A program made the translations under genes and the position numbers. This document shows positions 15,325 through 24,245 of a stretch of DNA of 35,505 nt, piece by piece (the stretch's first letter is position 1; each line of letters opens with the position of its first letter). The stretch spans positions 1-35,505 of the forward strand of contig DFFT01000068.1 in assembly GCA_002372325.1 (NCBI GenBank). Reading direction: 5' to 3'. A model generated the notes under the pieces. The model saw nothing but the letters and a program-made list of their open reading frames with translations, made no database searches and had not been told where the DNA came from. Source of the DNA: Succinivibrionaceae bacterium UBA3769 (lineage in GTDB: Bacteria > Pseudomonadota > Gammaproteobacteria > Enterobacterales > Succinivibrionaceae).

Positions 15325-16830
15325 TTAATTGGAAACCAGCTGCACCATGCACAGCCGGGATCCCGGATCCTTGCCGAACAGAATCTGCCGCTTTTCAGTG
15401 AGTTCAACGCTCTTTCCGATGGGAACAGGCACATGATTAGTCACATCGTACATGTCCGGAATGGCCCGGTTAATGAGAATCCATTTCCCGTTATGGAAAT
15501 GAAAATCTCCCACCGGCTTCTTGTCTTTGTCCGCAATCTTTTCATTCGGATGCACATTGCGGTCGATATGCCATTTGTAAAGGGACTGCTTGGTAAAGAC
15601 CATAAGGCGGTAATTCTCCGAACGGAAGTTTTCCGAGGGCCGGGGCCGGTAGTAGAAATTCAGTATTGGGAGTTCTCCCTTATAGGGGGTGCCGCAGAAG
15701 GGACAGCAGGGTTTCTTGCTGTTATCGAACACGAAATACTTCGATTTGCAGTTCGGATTCTGACAGGGCTGAATGAGATCCACGGTCTTAATCAGAGCTT
15801 TTTCCCAGTCATCCGCAGTGGGCCGTTTTTTAGGATCGTGGAGGCCGTCAATAAAAGCCTTCTCAAAAAGCTCCGCAAGATAAGGGCCGCACAGCTTATA
15901 AGGCAGCTTGGTAACATCCCCCTGAGGGAGCTCATATTTATCAAGCTTGCTGACATTGGGCCGATTCCGCTTGTCCGTGGGATGCTCCACAAAAAGAGCT
16001 TCCTTCCCCATGCAGAGCTCCTCATCCTTGGCGGGATCATTAGGATCGCAGATCATACTGCCCCTGAGGGGATGCCGATACAGCAGGTACATGTAAATGA
16101 GCACCGCCAGAGCATAACGATCCGTGGTGATTTTAGGCACCTCCTTGCTGGGATCTCCCTTAGGCAGCTTTACCGTCTCCAGAACCTCCGGCGCAATAAA
16201 GTCCGGGGTGCCCACCACATCCGGGGGATACTTGCCCGGCACCACCAGTCCGTCAATATCGATGATGCAGGCATCACCGGTAAGAGGATCCACCAGCACG
16301 TTTTTGTATGAAAGATCCGAATGGGCAAGTCCGGCGGCATGCATTCTTTTCACCGCCCGGGCGATCTTGATGCAGACCTGGAGATAATTAAGCCAGTTGC
16401 CCTTCTGATCGTCCTCAAGAATCTTGTTCCGGAGCTTGGGGGAGGCAAACCACTTGCCCTCCTTTTCCTTGCCCTTGAAACGGCCGCTGGCAAAGAAGAA
16501 ATTGGAACGGTAGGTGGGAGAGGTAATGCCCAGCTTTTTAATGCCCTTATGCTCCCATTCCACGATATGCGTCGGCCAGCAAAAAAGCTTCCTGAGGTTT
16601 TCGCCGCCCTCCTTGTCAAAAAGCTGCTTCGCATAGGTGTCCACGATTTTTATAAGGCGTTCCCGGGTGTTGGAATCCTGCTCTTTCCGAAAAAATCCCA
16701 CCACATAGGTTTTGTCGGTACTGAAGTAAACATCCTTCATGGCGCCGGAGCCGATTACCTCGGAAGCATCAAATTCAATGGCTGCGCCGTCCAGAGCCGT
16801 AAGCCTGACAATATTCGGTTCTTTACTCAT
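15325..16830 (-). CDS. Serine/threonine protein kinase of the TerY-P module
   Basis: A 501-residue cytoplasmic kinase. A glycine loop (EVIGSGAMKDVYF, about 24-36) leads to the catalytic HSDLSYKN (Asp172, Asn177) and a DIDG metal motif near 191-194 in place of DFG. The activation segment ends GTPDFIAPEVLE. After the kinase domain comes a zinc ribbon (CxxxxC...CCPFC, about 355-385). The C-terminal region of about 110 residues (RLMVFTKQSLYKWHID...GKWILINRA...VPIGKSVELTEKRQILFG) reads like a beta-sandwich, possibly FHA-like. The ATG at 16830 overlaps the phosphatase stop (ATGA) and is preferred over an in-frame start at 16851. It presumably opposes the PP2C phosphatase on shared targets. Confidence 0.85.
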   Translation of the reverse strand: MSKEPNIVRLTALDGAAIEFDASEVIGSGAMKDVYFSTDKTYVVGFFRKEQDSNTRERLIKIVDTYAKQLFDKEGGENLRKLFCWPTHIVEWEHKGIKKLGITSPTYRSNFFFASGRFKGKEKEGKWFASPKLRNKILEDDQKGNWLNYLQVCIKIARAVKRMHAAGLAHSDLSYKNVLVDPLTGDACIIDIDGLVVPGKYPPDVVGTPDFIAPEVLETVKLPKGDPSKEVPKITTDRYALAVLIYMYLLYRHPLRGSMICDPNDPAKDEELCMGKEALFVEHPTDKRNRPNVSKLDKYELPQGDVTKLPYKLCGPYLAELFEKAFIDGLHDPKKRPTADDWEKALIKTVDLIQPCQNPNCKSKYFVFDNSKKPCCPFCGTPYKGELPILNFYYRPRPSENFRSENYRLMVFTKQSLYKWHIDRNVHPNEKIADKDKKPVGDFHFHNGKWILINRAIPDMYDVTNHVPVPIGKSVELTEKRQILFGKDPGSRLCMVQLVSN

Positions 16831-18899
16831 TTTGCTGCACCGCCTTTGCACATCACCACTATTGTTCTGTCATCATGATTGCCCACAACCCAGAAATTAA
16901 GCCACTCCAGAAGCTGCTCCGAAAGCTCCTCCGCACTGGAATCCAGCTTAAGGGGCGGAGAATCATCGCTTCCGTTTTCCGTAAGATCCTGCCAGAAATC
17001 ATCCCATTTGGCTTTATCCTCCAGAAGACTTTCGGTCTCAAACTTGGCGTCGGAGACCCCGTCCGTCATGAGCATAATGGCCGTATAGTCCGGCACGCAC
17101 TGAATCCGGATCCGCGCCATAATCTCCTGGGAATTGGCAAAAATGCTCTTCATGGTCAGGAATCTGGTCTGTCCGGCAAATTCTCCGGAATCCGGAGTGT
17201 TCATAAGATGGGTATTTGCGGAATTACCGGCATCATAAACCGCAATGGCGCCGTCTCCGATGGCAAAAGAAATAATAAGCTGCCGGTCATGCATCTTTCT
17301 GGTGATAACGCAGAGGAGCGTAGTGGCAAAATCCCGGAGCTCCGACTTCTCCTTGGTGGTAGGCACCAGTTCATTTAAGGATTTAAAGGCTTCGTGAGCC
17401 GCCTTGGGGAGTACGTAGTAAGCGCTCTTTCTGAGCTGCTCCAGCTCCGCCTCGCCGAATCCGGGATTGCTCTCCAGCCGGGTCAGGGCCTCCTGGAACT
17501 TCTCGTTTTTAACCAAATCCGGAAGCCTTTCCGCCACCACCTCGCAGGCCCGTTCCGCTCCCATTCTGGAATACTTGGCAGAGCCGGCTCCGTCAGCCAC
17601 CACAAGATAAGTCCATCCGGTAACGTCATCGGTCTTTATCTGAAAATCATCATCCCGGGGAGCTCCCACATGGGCATGAGAGCGGCCTCTTCTGCTGGCC
17701 CCGAAAATCTTCACCTTACCGTTGTCCGCAGCGCAGAATCCAGTTGCGGTATCGGGCTTGTAGTAAGGGATGTCCGTATTTGTCCTGATATCCTTCCAAA
17801 GATCCCGGGGATTGGGCCGCGGTTTCGGGGTAACCGGGGCAGTCTGAACGGGATCCGGTTTAACCACGGTCTCTGGCGAATTATTTACGGCCGCTGATTT
17901 ATGATCATCCTCACCCCGGAGCCCGTTAACCGAAAGCGATGTTTCGCCCTTTGGTTCCTGATTTAATTCCGGTTTAGCCAGAGTTCCGGTCTCGAACCGG
18001 ACACTGTCCGTTTTTTCGGCCGGCGCCGCGGCGTTTTCAGACGGGACAGCAGCCTCATTTTCAGAATAATTCCGGGGAAGATCTGCGGTTTTGAGGCCGC
18101 TGGTTTGCCCCTCTCCGTTCCTGTCCGTTACAGCCTGAGCAGCGCTGCCGGAAGCAGGAGCGGGCTCCTGAGGCTGACTGCTGTCTTGAGGAGCCTGAAG
18201 CTTATCAAGCTCATCAGCAAAGGACGCATGAGAGATCTCCTGAGGCTGGCTGCTTTCCTCAGGGACCAAAACAGCTGCGGGAGGCTCCGTTCCCGATACC
18301 TGGACGCTGTCAGGCTGAACATCAGCGCCGCTGCCCGAACTCAGAGAAGGCTTCTCATGGTGAACGTCATCCGCGCTTCCGAACCTGAAAATATGCCTGA
18401 CAACAATGCAATCCTCAGTAACATCGCTTCTGTAGATAACAGAAAAGTGGCAATCCCTGTTTATGCCCGCAGGAAGCCTTATCGTTACATATTCGTCTTT
18501 AATATCCAAAAACGAACTATCAATATCTGTATCGGGTTTGGATTTATTATATTCCTGAGCCCCGTTCAGGCAAATCCGGAAACACTGCTGTCTGGACTCC
18601 TCTGAGAGCAAACCGCTATTCAGCAATAATCCTATCTCTTTGCTTAATCTCTTACCGACATTAACCGTAACAACATCGCCGGCAGCAATATGCACAACTT
18701 CAAAGACCTCTGCGGATGACTCCGGTTTTACAGCATCGGGCTTTTCCGAAGGCACGGCATTGCTGCTGTCATTCCCGGATAATTTGTCCGCGTTTTTTTC
18801 CATTTGGGGATCCTTTTGCGGGGAAACTGCCTCCGAAACAGGCATTTCTCCGGGACTTAAAACCGTTTCGCTGTCTTTTTTGAAGTTCTCTTCTGTCAT
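16827..18899 (-). CDS. PP2C-family protein phosphatase with long disordered N-terminus
   Basis: A 690-residue protein. Residues 1-60 and about 190-385 are low-complexity, rich in Ser, Pro, Glu and Ala with repeated SSQPQE-like stretches. Between them (about 62-188) is a possible small globular domain (EVVHIAAGDVVTVNVG...). The PP2C domain (about 390-690) has RGRSHAHVGAPRDDDF, VADGAGSAKYSRMGAE (metal-binding DG, about 434), FATTLLCV, AIGDGAIAVYD, LMTDGVSD (about 610) and NHDDRTIVV. These are the metal-coordinating motifs of the active family. It overlaps the kinase gene by four bases, the classic phosphatase-kinase pairing of TerY-P loci. The N-terminus may be a substrate of the kinase (inference). 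Confidence 0.87.
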   Translation of the reverse strand: MTEENFKKDSETVLSPGEMPVSEAVSPQKDPQMEKNADKLSGNDSSNAVPSEKPDAVKPESSAEVFEVVHIAAGDVVTVNVGKRLSKEIGLLLNSGLLSEESRQQCFRICLNGAQEYNKSKPDTDIDSSFLDIKDEYVTIRLPAGINRDCHFSVIYRSDVTEDCIVVRHIFRFGSADDVHHEKPSLSSGSGADVQPDSVQVSGTEPPAAVLVPEESSQPQEISHASFADELDKLQAPQDSSQPQEPAPASGSAAQAVTDRNGEGQTSGLKTADLPRNYSENEAAVPSENAAAPAEKTDSVRFETGTLAKPELNQEPKGETSLSVNGLRGEDDHKSAAVNNSPETVVKPDPVQTAPVTPKPRPNPRDLWKDIRTNTDIPYYKPDTATGFCAADNGKVKIFGASRRGRSHAHVGAPRDDDFQIKTDDVTGWTYLVVADGAGSAKYSRMGAERACEVVAERLPDLVKNEKFQEALTRLESNPGFGEAELEQLRKSAYYVLPKAAHEAFKSLNELVPTTKEKSELRDFATTLLCVITRKMHDRQLIISFAIGDGAIAVYDAGNSANTHLMNTPDSGEFAGQTRFLTMKSIFANSQEIMARIRIQCVPDYTAIMLMTDGVSDAKFETESLLEDKAKWDDFWQDLTENGSDDSPPLKLDSSAEELSEQLLEWLNFWVVGNHDDRTIVVMCKGGAAK

Positions 18900-18951
18900 A
18901 AATCATCCGTAAAATCAGCTGCGCTTGTTCGTTATACCCGAACCGGACACA

Positions 18952-19596
18952 TCATAAAACCAGGTTAATCTCGCTGGGGGGCGGCGGCAGCTCGGCGCTG
19001 TCGGAACCAATACCCTGACTGCGGTTGCAGTCATCAATGGATGACGACACCCATTGGAATAATTTGATAAAGGAATCACTGTCCAGGTTTTCCAGCTTGT
19101 ACACCGAGGACGCGAGCTTCTTCAGGGCGCTTACATCAGCCTGAGGCCCGGCGGCGCAGGCAATAAACTGGCCGAATCTTCTCCTGGAAATTTCCTGAAC
19201 CATGTTCTCAAAAACCATGATGTCCGAAGGCTTGCCGTCCGTCATCACCAGACAGACCGGCAGCCAGTCCCCCTTGGCAGCGGGGGTATTCCTGATAAAC
19301 TCCGCATCAATTCTCTGACACATGAGCTCCAGAGCCTTGCCCAGATGAGTAGGCCCGAAATCAGGAGTTTTGATTTCCGGGATAACCACCTCGTCAATGG
19401 GAGTCAGCGGAAAAAGAAGCGTTACGTCCTTGTCAAAGGTGATCAGCGAGAGATGCACCGATTCCAGCGCAAAGGGATCATGCTGCAGGGTGGATACCAT
19501 AGAATCCAGCCCGACCTTTACAGATTCTATGGGCTCCCCCTTCATGGAACCTGAAGTGTCAATCAGCAAATAAACAGGCAATCGTCTCATCATCAC
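18952..19596 (-). CDS. terY: TerY-like VWA protein (short form 2)
   Basis: A 214-residue VWA protein with an intact metal site: DTSGSM, GPTHLGKA and MTDGKPS. It has the family N-terminus MRRLPVYLLID and a WVSSSI helix at the domain end. The C-terminal tail is LPPPPSEINLVL, nearly the same as the neighbouring terY product. Three start codons are stacked (GTG 19596, ATG 19593, ATG 19590). GGGAGG is seven bases before the GTG, so 19596 is kept, but the ATG at 19590 gives the family-typical MRRLP start. It lies 52 bp upstream of the phosphatase gene. Confidence 0.88.
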   Translation of the reverse strand: MMMRRLPVYLLIDTSGSMKGEPIESVKVGLDSMVSTLQHDPFALESVHLSLITFDKDVTLLFPLTPIDEVVIPEIKTPDFGPTHLGKALELMCQRIDAEFIRNTPAAKGDWLPVCLVMTDGKPSDIMVFENMVQEISRRRFGQFIACAAGPQADVSALKKLASSVYKLENLDSDSFIKLFQWVSSSIDDCNRSQGIGSDSAELPPPPSEINLVL

Positions 19597-19622
19597 GCAT
19601 TATCCTCCCGGAAACCTTCCTG

Positions 19623-20261
19623 TTAAACCACCACGTTAATCTCATCGGGCGGAGGAGGCAGGTCATCCATGCCGGAGGATTCGGCGCCGGATTCCTCGAT
19701 CTTCTGACTGCCGCTGCTGACAGAGGCGGACACCCACTTGAAGAAGGCCTTGATGGATTCGCTGTCCGTGGAATCCAGGGAAACCACGTTTTCAGTAATC
19801 TTCTTCAGCACCTTCGTATCAGCGGAGGTTCCGGCAGCGCAGGCTACTACCACGCCGGTCTTGACCGCCCTGAAATCCTGAATGCCCTTATCGACGTCAT
19901 CAGTGGGACCGCCGTCCGTCATGATGAACACCATGGGCTTCCAGTCGCCTTTCTGTTCGGCAGAGGTCTTTACCACCTCATTGGAAATGCACTCGGCCAC
20001 CTTGGAAAGAGCATGTCCCATCTCGGTACAGCCGCTGGCAGTGAGGGAAGGCTCCGTTACCGCATTGATTTCAGTGAGAGGCACAATCTGCTCTACCTTG
20101 GAATTAAAGGTAATAATGCTGATATAAGCGGTTTCCAGAGCATAGGGATCGCTTTTAAGGGCTGACAAAAGAACGTTGAGGCCGTTTTTAACAGCTTCAA
20201 TGGGTTCGCCGTACATGGAACCGGAGGTATCCAAAAGCAAATAGACCGGAAGTCTTCGCAT
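19623..20261 (-). CDS. terY: TerY-like VWA protein (short form 1)
   Basis: A 212-residue VWA protein with an intact MIDAS: DTSGSM, SGCTEMGHA and MTDGGPT. The domain ends with AFFKWVSASV. The C-terminus LPPPPDEINVVV matches the next paralogue. This is the plain TerY form known from tellurite-resistance and phage-inhibition clusters. It acts in the cytoplasm and is expected to bind partners through the metal-dependent VWA face. The two short terY genes are 26 bp apart and probably arose by tandem duplication followed by divergence. Confidence 0.9.
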   Translation of the reverse strand: MRRLPVYLLLDTSGSMYGEPIEAVKNGLNVLLSALKSDPYALETAYISIITFNSKVEQIVPLTEINAVTEPSLTASGCTEMGHALSKVAECISNEVVKTSAEQKGDWKPMVFIMTDGGPTDDVDKGIQDFRAVKTGVVVACAAGTSADTKVLKKITENVVSLDSTDSESIKAFFKWVSASVSSGSQKIEESGAESSGMDDLPPPPDEINVVV

Positions 20262-20425
20262 ATTAGTCTCCTAAGGAACTTTGCATAAATAAGATTAAAG
20301 CTGAGACTGCCGCTCAGCGGCAATCCCTGTTGTTTTCGTGTTTCAGTTTATTTTCTGAGCTGTTTTTTACTCAAACATCGCCTTCCTGCTGCGCTCTGTC
20401 TGTAAAACCATCAGCGCGGCTCTGT
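20262..20425 (-). other. Gap between the TerD-like and first terY gene
   Basis: The 164-bp gap is the largest inside the Ter module. It holds an inverted repeat (TGCCGCT and AGCGGCA around one base, about 20309-20323) without a T-run. It could be an attenuator, an RNA-processing hairpin, or nothing functional. Confidence 0.25.
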
Positions 20426-21109
20426 TTAAACAAAGCTTCGCTTAATCTGATTCATGGTCTCGCAAACATTTTCGGCATTCAGGGGATCGCCCAGCGCCCA
20501 GAAGCACCAGCTGCCGTCGCTGTCCTTGAAAAGCTTGCCCATAACCATGGATTTCCGCCCTCTGAAGGAAGGATCCGAGGCAACATTAAAGGAAGCATGA
20601 ACCTTTTTGACCACGGACGGCGTGCCTTCAAACAGCCTGATGGAGGCATAGGGAATTTTGGCAAAATCACCGGAATCCTCCGCATAGTTCAGAAAAAAGA
20701 ATATCTGCTGCACGTTGGGATTAATCTTCCGGAGATCCACCTGAATGATTTCATTATCGCAGTCGTTATTGATTTCATCGCCGGCGCGGTCGTCGCCGCT
20801 GTGCCTCAGGGCTCCGTTTTCCGTAAACAGCTTGCCCCGGGGATAACCGTACTTGATAAGAAACTCCGGCAGATACTGCGGCGAATAGATATAATCGACC
20901 ATTTTGCGGTCTTTGTCAAAAAGGATGCAGCTTAAATCCAGATCCACCTCTTCAGTGCTGGGAAAAAGCCCCAGAAAACCCTTGCTGCGGATCTTGCCCC
21001 AGTTGCAGCCCACGCAGAATTCGGTGATGCCCTTATGACCGTCCGCCGAGGGGAGGTTTTCATCAGCCTTTTTAAGGTTGAACCGGGAGCCCTTCTTTAA
21101 ATCAATCAT
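20426..21109 (-). CDS. TerD-family protein (larger, divergent)
   Basis: A 227-residue member of the TerD family. It starts with the typical MIDLKKGSRFNL strand and has CVGCNWG in place of the usual (V)GLGW. It carries VDLDLSCILFD, HSGDDRAGDE and IQVDLRKINPNVQQIFFFLN, the acidic calcium-site and strand motifs of the family. An extra loop of about 20 residues lies near 40-55, and the C-terminal half is divergent (WCFWALGDPLNAENV). TerD proteins bind calcium and are linked to membrane-associated stress responses. Cotranscribed with the terD gene 26 bp upstream. Confidence 0.88.
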   Translation of the reverse strand: MIDLKKGSRFNLKKADENLPSADGHKGITEFCVGCNWGKIRSKGFLGLFPSTEEVDLDLSCILFDKDRKMVDYIYSPQYLPEFLIKYGYPRGKLFTENGALRHSGDDRAGDEINNDCDNEIIQVDLRKINPNVQQIFFFLNYAEDSGDFAKIPYASIRLFEGTPSVVKKVHASFNVASDPSFRGRKSMVMGKLFKDSDGSWCFWALGDPLNAENVCETMNQIKRSFV

Positions 21110-21135
21110 GTCATTACCAGCCAGAAAAAAGCTTT

Positions 21136-21690
21136 TTAAGCATATTTGTTGACGAGATAATCAAGTTCCTTGACATAAGCATTGCCAAGAGCCACAAAGG
21201 TCCAGCTTTTGCCGTTTCTGACCAGCTTGCCGAATTCGATAAGGGTTGCCCCGTCAAAATCATCGTCCAGCTGATAGCGGGCGATTTCCCGGCCGGTATC
21301 CTCGTCCACGACGCGGATATAGGCGTCATCCACCTGCCCGAAATGCTGCCCCTTGTCAAAGCACTCGTAAATTGACACCACAAAAATGATTTCCTTGATC
21401 CGGGGATCCACTGCGTCAAGATCCACGGTCAGGGATTCGTCATCGCCGCCGTCGGAGTTGCCGCCGGTTCTGTCATCGCCGCTGGACTTTACGGAACCGT
21501 CGTAGGAAACCTGATTGTTATAGAACACAAAAAATTCATCCCGGGGGATCTTGTTGTTAGCACCGATCATGAAGGCGGAAGCGTCAAGATCGTAATCATC
21601 GCCGCCTGAGCTGGGATTCCAGCCCAGTCCTACCAGCGCGTGCTTAATGCCGATATTGGCGGAATTGCCCTTCTTTAAATTTATTGCCAT
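21136..21690 (-). CDS. terD: TerD/TerE-family calcium-binding stress protein
   Basis: A 184-residue canonical TerD-family protein with MAINLKKGNSANI, VGLGWNPSSGGDDYDLDASAFMIG, SSGDDRTGG, DDESLTVDLDAVDPRIKEIIFVVSIY and SWTFVALGNAY at the end. The acidic loops supply the calcium ligands of this family. Length and motifs match TerD/TerE (about 191 aa). It is the first gene of the eight-gene minus-strand Ter module, with a plausible promoter 54 bp upstream. No TerB or TerC is encoded in the window. Confidence 0.92.
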   Translation of the reverse strand: MAINLKKGNSANIGIKHALVGLGWNPSSGGDDYDLDASAFMIGANNKIPRDEFFVFYNNQVSYDGSVKSSGDDRTGGNSDGGDDESLTVDLDAVDPRIKEIIFVVSIYECFDKGQHFGQVDDAYIRVVDEDTGREIARYQLDDDFDGATLIEFGKLVRNGKSWTFVALGNAYVKELDYLVNKYA

Positions 21691-21743
21691 CTCTCTTACC
21701 CCTGTAAAACAACAGAAAATTTTTAAACCTATAACTGTTATGA

Positions 21744-21772
21744 ATTATCGGATATCAATAAAAAAGGATAAA
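21744..21772 (-). promoter_or_regulatory. Probable promoter of the Ter module
   Basis: On the minus strand, TTTATC is 17 bp from GATAAT, which matches TATAAT in five of six positions. It lies in an AT-rich stretch directly before the first terD gene. A TTGATA also occurs here but has no well-spaced -10. Confidence 0.4.
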
Positions 21773-21880
21773 CACAGCGGCAGTTTTTTCTTGAGATCTT
21801 TCACAGAAAGATCCGGAAAACATGAAACACTAGAAAAGGAGCGGCAGAAAACAAAAAACGGAGACAGCGGGAACGAAAGC

Positions 21881-21937
21881 AAACAAGGCTCATAACGCCC
21901 TGACAGGTTTCAGGGCACGGCTGTCAGAGCCTTGTTT
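21881..21937 (-). terminator. Nested hairpin downstream of ligA, probable terminator
   Basis: Outer arms AAACAAGGCTC / GAGCCTTGTTT (11 bp) enclose an inner hairpin GCCCTGA / TCAGGGC. It begins 31 bp after the ligA stop; on the minus strand the outer arm ends in TTGTTT. It also separates ligA from the Ter module promoter. Confidence 0.6.
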
Positions 21938-21968
21938 TAAGGAAGTCTCCGGGCGGGAAGCGGAATAT

Positions 21969-24245
21969 TCAGGAACCGGCAGCCTGATGAGCTTCGGCAA
22001 GCCTCCGGTTAAGCTCCTCCTCGTCAATCACCTCAATCCCGTACTTCTGAGCATCCTGAAGCTTGGTTCCGGCAGACTCTCCCGCAGCCACCAGATGGGT
22101 TTTCCGGGACACGGATCCGCTGACCTTGGCGCCCAGAGCCTCCAGCTCGGCCTTGACCTCCGAGCGCTTCCGGGAAAGAGTGCCGGTAAGCACCACGGTT
22201 TTGCCGAAGAACCAGTTTCCGGAGATCTGCTTCAGAGCCTGACTGTCCTGTTTGATGCTTTCCGGTTCCCGGCCCCAGGTTTCCAGAATGTCCCTGATGA
22301 TGTTCCGGTTATGCTCCTCTTTAAAGAAGTTCACAATATGCTCGGCGCTGACCATGCCGATATCGGGAATGGTCATAAGCTCCTCCAATGAGGCCTTTTC
22401 CAGGTCGTAAATCGAGGCATAGCGCCGGGCCAGAGCCAGCGCGGTGGCTTCCCCGGTTTCCCGGATCCCCAAAGCATAGATAAACCTGTTCAGGGGGCAG
22501 TTTTTGCTGCTGTCAATGTTGTTCTTAATGGTGGCGGCCTTTTTGTCCCCCACCTTTAAAACAGTTACCGCCTTTCTTTCCGCTTCTGAAAAGAGGTCAA
22601 TCTCCCCCTTGTCCGAAACCTCTCCGGGCATGAGATCATCTGTCCCGGATGCGGTGTCCCCGCCGGCCCGGGCTTCTTTGTCCGCGCTTTCCTCCGTTCC
22701 GCTGACTCTTTCTCCGTAGGGTACCCTGGCCATGGCTTCAGCGGTAAGGTGGTAGATATCGTTTATGCCGTTAAGGAGACCGGCCTTCATGAAGGCGTCC
22801 ACAAAGCTGTCTCCCAGCCCCTGAATATTCATGGCATTGCGGGACACGAAATGCATAATGGCCTCCTTCTGCTGCGCCTTGCAGAAAAGTCCTCCGGTGC
22901 AGCGGGTAACCGCTTCCTCGGGAAGTCTCTCGAGACTGCTGCCGCAGACGGGGCAGACCTTAGGCCAGATAATTTCCTTTTCCGAGCCGGTTCTCATGTC
23001 GGCAATAACCCGCACCACCTGCGGAATAACATCTCCGGCCCTTCTTATGGAAACATGATCCCCCAGCTTAAGTCCCAGTCTTTCAATTTCGTCGGCATTA
23101 TGGAGGGTAACATTGCTGATGGTGGCTCCGGCCACGTTAACCGGCTCCAGCCGAGCCACGGGAGTGATTACTCCGGTGCGTCCTACCTGAAAATCCACAG
23201 CCCTGACAGTGGTGATTTCCTCCTGAGCGGGGAACTTGTGCGCCACGGCATAACGGGGACTCCGGGACACATATCCCAGGATCTCCTGCTGCTCCGTGTT
23301 ATTAACCTTGTATACCACGCCATCGATATCATAGGGGAGCTGCATTCTCTTTTCCTGAACGGATCTGTGGAACTCCTGCAGGAAGCCGAGCCCCTTGCCC
23401 ACCCGGTATTCGGAATTAACGGGAATGCCCCATTTATGTACCAGATCCAGTCTGTCGGAATGCCGGACGGGCAGATCAAATCCCCGGCATTCCGGGACAA
23501 AATAGCAGTTAAAGGTAAGACCGCGCTTTGCGGTAATGGCGGGATCCTTCTGCCGGAGACTGCCCGCGGCCGCATTCCGGGGATTGGCAAAAACCCGGTT
23601 CTTGGAGGAAGGGTTTTTCCGGGCCTCTTCATTCAGGGCATTAAAGCTGGCATGGGGCATATATACCTCCCCCCGCACCTCCAGGTATTCCGGAATCTGA
23701 TCTCCGTGGAGGGTGAGTGGCACGTTTCTGATGGTGCGCACCTGGGCGGTAACATCCTCACCGGTCTGACCGTCCCCCCGGGTGGCCGCCTGAACGAGCT
23801 CGCCGTTTTCGTAAATGATGCTGCAGGCCAGACCGTCCAGCTTCACCTCGGCGCAGAATTCGATATCGGCCTCTGACACATTAAGCCCGGCCGCGGCTCT
23901 TCTGACAAAATCGGAGAGCTCCCCGTCGTTAAAAATATCATCCAGAGACATCATTCGGGATTTATGGGTTACCTTTTTGAAGTCCTCCAGCACGGGCCCG
24001 CCCACCTTATGAGTGGGGGAATTGGGATTGTCCAGATCCGGATGCTCCTTTTCCAGCGTCAGCAGCTCCTGAAAAAGCCGGTCGTATTCGGCGTCAGGCA
24101 CCGAGGGATCGTCCAGCGTGTAGTATTCATAGGCGTATCTGTTAATGAGCCTTCTGAGTTCCGAAATCCGCAAAGCTGCTTTCTCAGCGGGAAGTTCCCC
24201 GGCGCCGGCCGCTCCAAAAGTGTTATCCGCCATTTTTTCTGCCAT
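21969..24245 (-). CDS. ligA: NAD-dependent DNA ligase
   Basis: This essential enzyme seals DNA nicks in replication and repair, using NAD. The 758-residue protein has the Ia domain (RRLINRYAYEYYTLDDPSVPDAEYDRL), the adenylation lysine in KLDG (Lys135), ATRGDGQTGEDVT, NPRNAAAGSLRQ and DIDGVVYKV. The OB fold (RTGVITPVARLEPV) and a four-cysteine zinc finger (CPVCG...CTGGLFC) follow, then helix-hairpin-helix repeats and a C-terminal BRCT domain (about 680-758). E. coli LigA is 671 aa. The extra length is mainly an acidic, low-complexity insertion of about 50 residues at about 508-556, between zinc finger and HhH repeats, plus an N-terminal extension. Start supported by AGAGGA. Confidence 0.97.
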   Translation of the reverse strand: MAEKMADNTFGAAGAGELPAEKAALRISELRRLINRYAYEYYTLDDPSVPDAEYDRLFQELLTLEKEHPDLDNPNSPTHKVGGPVLEDFKKVTHKSRMMSLDDIFNDGELSDFVRRAAAGLNVSEADIEFCAEVKLDGLACSIIYENGELVQAATRGDGQTGEDVTAQVRTIRNVPLTLHGDQIPEYLEVRGEVYMPHASFNALNEEARKNPSSKNRVFANPRNAAAGSLRQKDPAITAKRGLTFNCYFVPECRGFDLPVRHSDRLDLVHKWGIPVNSEYRVGKGLGFLQEFHRSVQEKRMQLPYDIDGVVYKVNNTEQQEILGYVSRSPRYAVAHKFPAQEEITTVRAVDFQVGRTGVITPVARLEPVNVAGATISNVTLHNADEIERLGLKLGDHVSIRRAGDVIPQVVRVIADMRTGSEKEIIWPKVCPVCGSSLERLPEEAVTRCTGGLFCKAQQKEAIMHFVSRNAMNIQGLGDSFVDAFMKAGLLNGINDIYHLTAEAMARVPYGERVSGTEESADKEARAGGDTASGTDDLMPGEVSDKGEIDLFSEAERKAVTVLKVGDKKAATIKNNIDSSKNCPLNRFIYALGIRETGEATALALARRYASIYDLEKASLEELMTIPDIGMVSAEHIVNFFKEEHNRNIIRDILETWGREPESIKQDSQALKQISGNWFFGKTVVLTGTLSRKRSEVKAELEALGAKVSGSVSRKTHLVAAGESAGTKLQDAQKYGIEVIDEEELNRRLAEAHQAAGS

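Noticed and set aside
22749..23876. Plus-strand open frame of 375 codons inside ligA
   Set aside because: Antisense to conserved LigA domains, no ribosome-binding site, no recognisable domain.
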